Shown piece after piece: positions 63,009-64,000 of a DNA stretch of 64,000 nucleotides. This DNA is from Actinomadura alba (lineage in GTDB: Bacteria; Actinomycetota; Actinomycetes; Streptosporangiales; Streptosporangiaceae), in contig NZ_JABVEC010000039.1 of NCBI RefSeq assembly GCF_014323705.1, forward strand, positions 1-64,000, written 5' to 3'. Made by a program: the position numbers and the translations under genes. The first letter of the stretch is position 1; each line of letters starts with the position of its first letter. A model generated the notes under the pieces. It was not told where the DNA came from and ran no database searches. It was given only the letters and a program-made list of their open reading frames with translations.

Positions 63009-64000
63009 CGGCCACCACCTCGGAATCGGCCGACCGCAGAACCATTCGCACGGCGAGCACATGCTTGCAGGGGCCCCGCGAGCCACGGTGATCCGCCCAC
63101 CACGGGCAGGTGCACGAGGCGCGGTCGCCGGTGACGCGCACCTGGCGGGGATGCTCCCCGGCCGTCACCGTCGCCAGGCCCGGTTCGGTGAACCGCACCG
63201 ATCCGTTCTCGACGAGCACCCGGGCCGAGCGCAGCCGCGGGTTCATCTCCGCGACGCGGCCCGCGTCGTAGGGCAGCTCACGGTGGAAGTAGGCGGCCTC
63301 CGCGGCGTCGTAACCGACCCGGCCGGCGGTGCCGAGGCAGGTGAGCGCCGCCCTGACCCGGTGCGCTCCGATGCCGGCGCGCTCGGCGAGCAGGTCCGGT
63401 TCGACCCGCGGCTCGAACGCGAGCAGCGCGCCGAGGAGTTCGGCGTCGTCGGCCGCCTCGTCGGTGGCGAGCGCGTCCAGGACCGCTCCCTCACCGGAGA
63501 AGCCGCGCGACACCTCGGGAGACACGCTCAGTACGTAACGCATGCCGGGCAGTTCCAGCTCCCACGCGCTCGCCGCCGGACCCGAGCCGGCGTGCGCGGC
63601 GGGGCCGTACACGCGCAGTGCCCTGGCGAAGCGCAGCAACGGCAGCAGGGTGGCCAGCCGGTCGGGACCGGCAAGGCACACCGCACCGGACGCGGGCCGG
63701 GACGACAGCCGCAGGGTGCGCCCGCTCGGCACCGCCCACAGCGGCGCGCCCGCGCGCCGGGGGAGCCCGCGCAGGAACGCGACGGCGGCAGGGGCGGCGA
63801 GCTCGGCCCGCAGGTCGAAACCCGAGGCGATGACCTGTACTTCGGCGAACCCACGCAGCCAGCGGTCCGGCAGCGGCACCTTCTTCTCCACCACCGCGCC
63901 GTCGAGCGTCGTGACCGCCAGTTCGTCGGTGCCGACGGCGAGATGCAGTGGATCGGAACCGCCGACCCGGGCGAGCGACTCGCGCAGCGGTCCGTTGACG
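62992..64000 (-). CDS. SWIM zinc-finger protein (5' end beyond window)
   Basis: The frame stays open to position 64000, so the N-terminus lies outside the window; a GTG at 63894 is internal. The visible 335 residues end with a SWIM motif CTCPWWADHRGSRGPCKHVLAV (C-x-C...C-x-H), which binds zinc and contacts DNA or protein. The middle contains a winged-helix-like DLLAERAGIGAHRVRAALTC region. In actinomycetes this gene often belongs to a block with a MoxR-type ATPase and a VWA protein; the flanking sequence needed to confirm that is not in view. Confidence 0.85.
   Translation of the reverse strand, partial: VNGPLRESLARVGGSDPLHLAVGTDELAVTTLDGAVVEKKVPLPDRWLRGFAEVQVIASGFDLRAELAAPAAVAFLRGLPRRAGAPLWAVPSGRTLRLSSRPASGAVCLAGPDRLATLLPLLRFARALRVYGPAAHAGSGPAASAWELELPGMRYVLSVSPEVSRGFSGEGAVLDALATDEAADDAELLGALLAFEPRVEPDLLAERAGIGAHRVRAALTCLGTAGRVGYDAAEAAYFHRELPYDAGRVAEMNPRLRSARVLVENGSVRFTEPGLATVTAGEHPRQVRVTGDRASCTCPWWADHRGSRGPCKHVLAVRMVLRSADSEVVADDLAG

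Overview
The window is high-GC DNA with many GTG and TTG starts. It carries gene families typical of mycelial actinomycetes: a complete conservon (cvnA-B-C-D), a WhiB-family protein, a DUF1707 protein, an actinobacterial LigC-type ligase, the actinobacterial exonuclease/polymerase I-like protein and an LCP cell-wall ligase. It reads as ordinary chromosome of a Streptosporangiales- or Streptomyces-like organism; the genus cannot be fixed from sequence alone. I see no rRNA, tRNA, CRISPR array, insertion sequence, prophage or integration site.

Layout. 0-9.4 kb: a secreted X-Pro peptidase-type hydrolase, a GH25 lysozyme, a formylglycine-enzyme-like protein, a methyltransferase, a DUF2332 protein, and a receptor Ser/Thr kinase whose extracellular half is a sugar-binding-protein domain. 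9.4-24.5 kb: aldehyde dehydrogenase, Tat-exported PhoD phosphatase, LigC ligase, RibD-like reductase, an SDR-fold protein lacking its catalytic residues, GlgX, and a TetR/AidB-like acyl-CoA dehydrogenase/thioesterase group. 24.6-28.2 kb: an assimilatory sulfate operon (sulfite reductase, 47-aa CxxC protein, APS reductase, CbiX chelatase) joined by 4-nt overlaps and preceded by a probable 25-aa leader peptide and hairpin. 28.2-33.6 kb: small proteins, YihY, RsgA, a phosphoribosyltransferase, WhiB, and a sucrase/ferredoxin-like protein under a clear DtxR-type iron box. 33.7-38.5 kb: a divergent phospholipid/ether-lipid-like cluster (GlpD-TetR facing alkyl-DHAP-synthase-like oxidase and lipid kinase) in the same order as Mycobacterium tuberculosis Rv2249c-Rv2252. 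38.5-43.5 kb: YccF, metallophosphoesterase, DUF4234, polymerase. 43.6-47 kb: a sulfonate/nitrate-type ABC importer with two permeases. 47.3-51.9 kb: the conservon. 52-60.3 kb: ABC exporter, LCP protein, a tandem pair of tiny paralogous membrane proteins, glutathione peroxidase, SDR, DDAH-like hydrolase, Uma2 protein and Ogt. 60.3-64 kb: a large uncharacterised protein translationally coupled to a SWIM zinc-finger protein cut by the window edge.

How the genes work together. Sulfate assimilation is the clearest pathway: APS is reduced to sulfite and then sulfide, with a chelatase likely supplying sirohaem and a cysteine-type leader probably attenuating the operon. The lipid cluster links glycerol-3-phosphate/DHAP to ether-lipid-like and phospholipid synthesis under one TetR regulator. 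The conservon is a membrane-associated G-protein-like signalling complex. Most other genes are single housekeeping or stress genes. The least understood items are the kinase/sugar-binding fusion, several tiny conserved-looking proteins, and the SWIM pair at the right edge.
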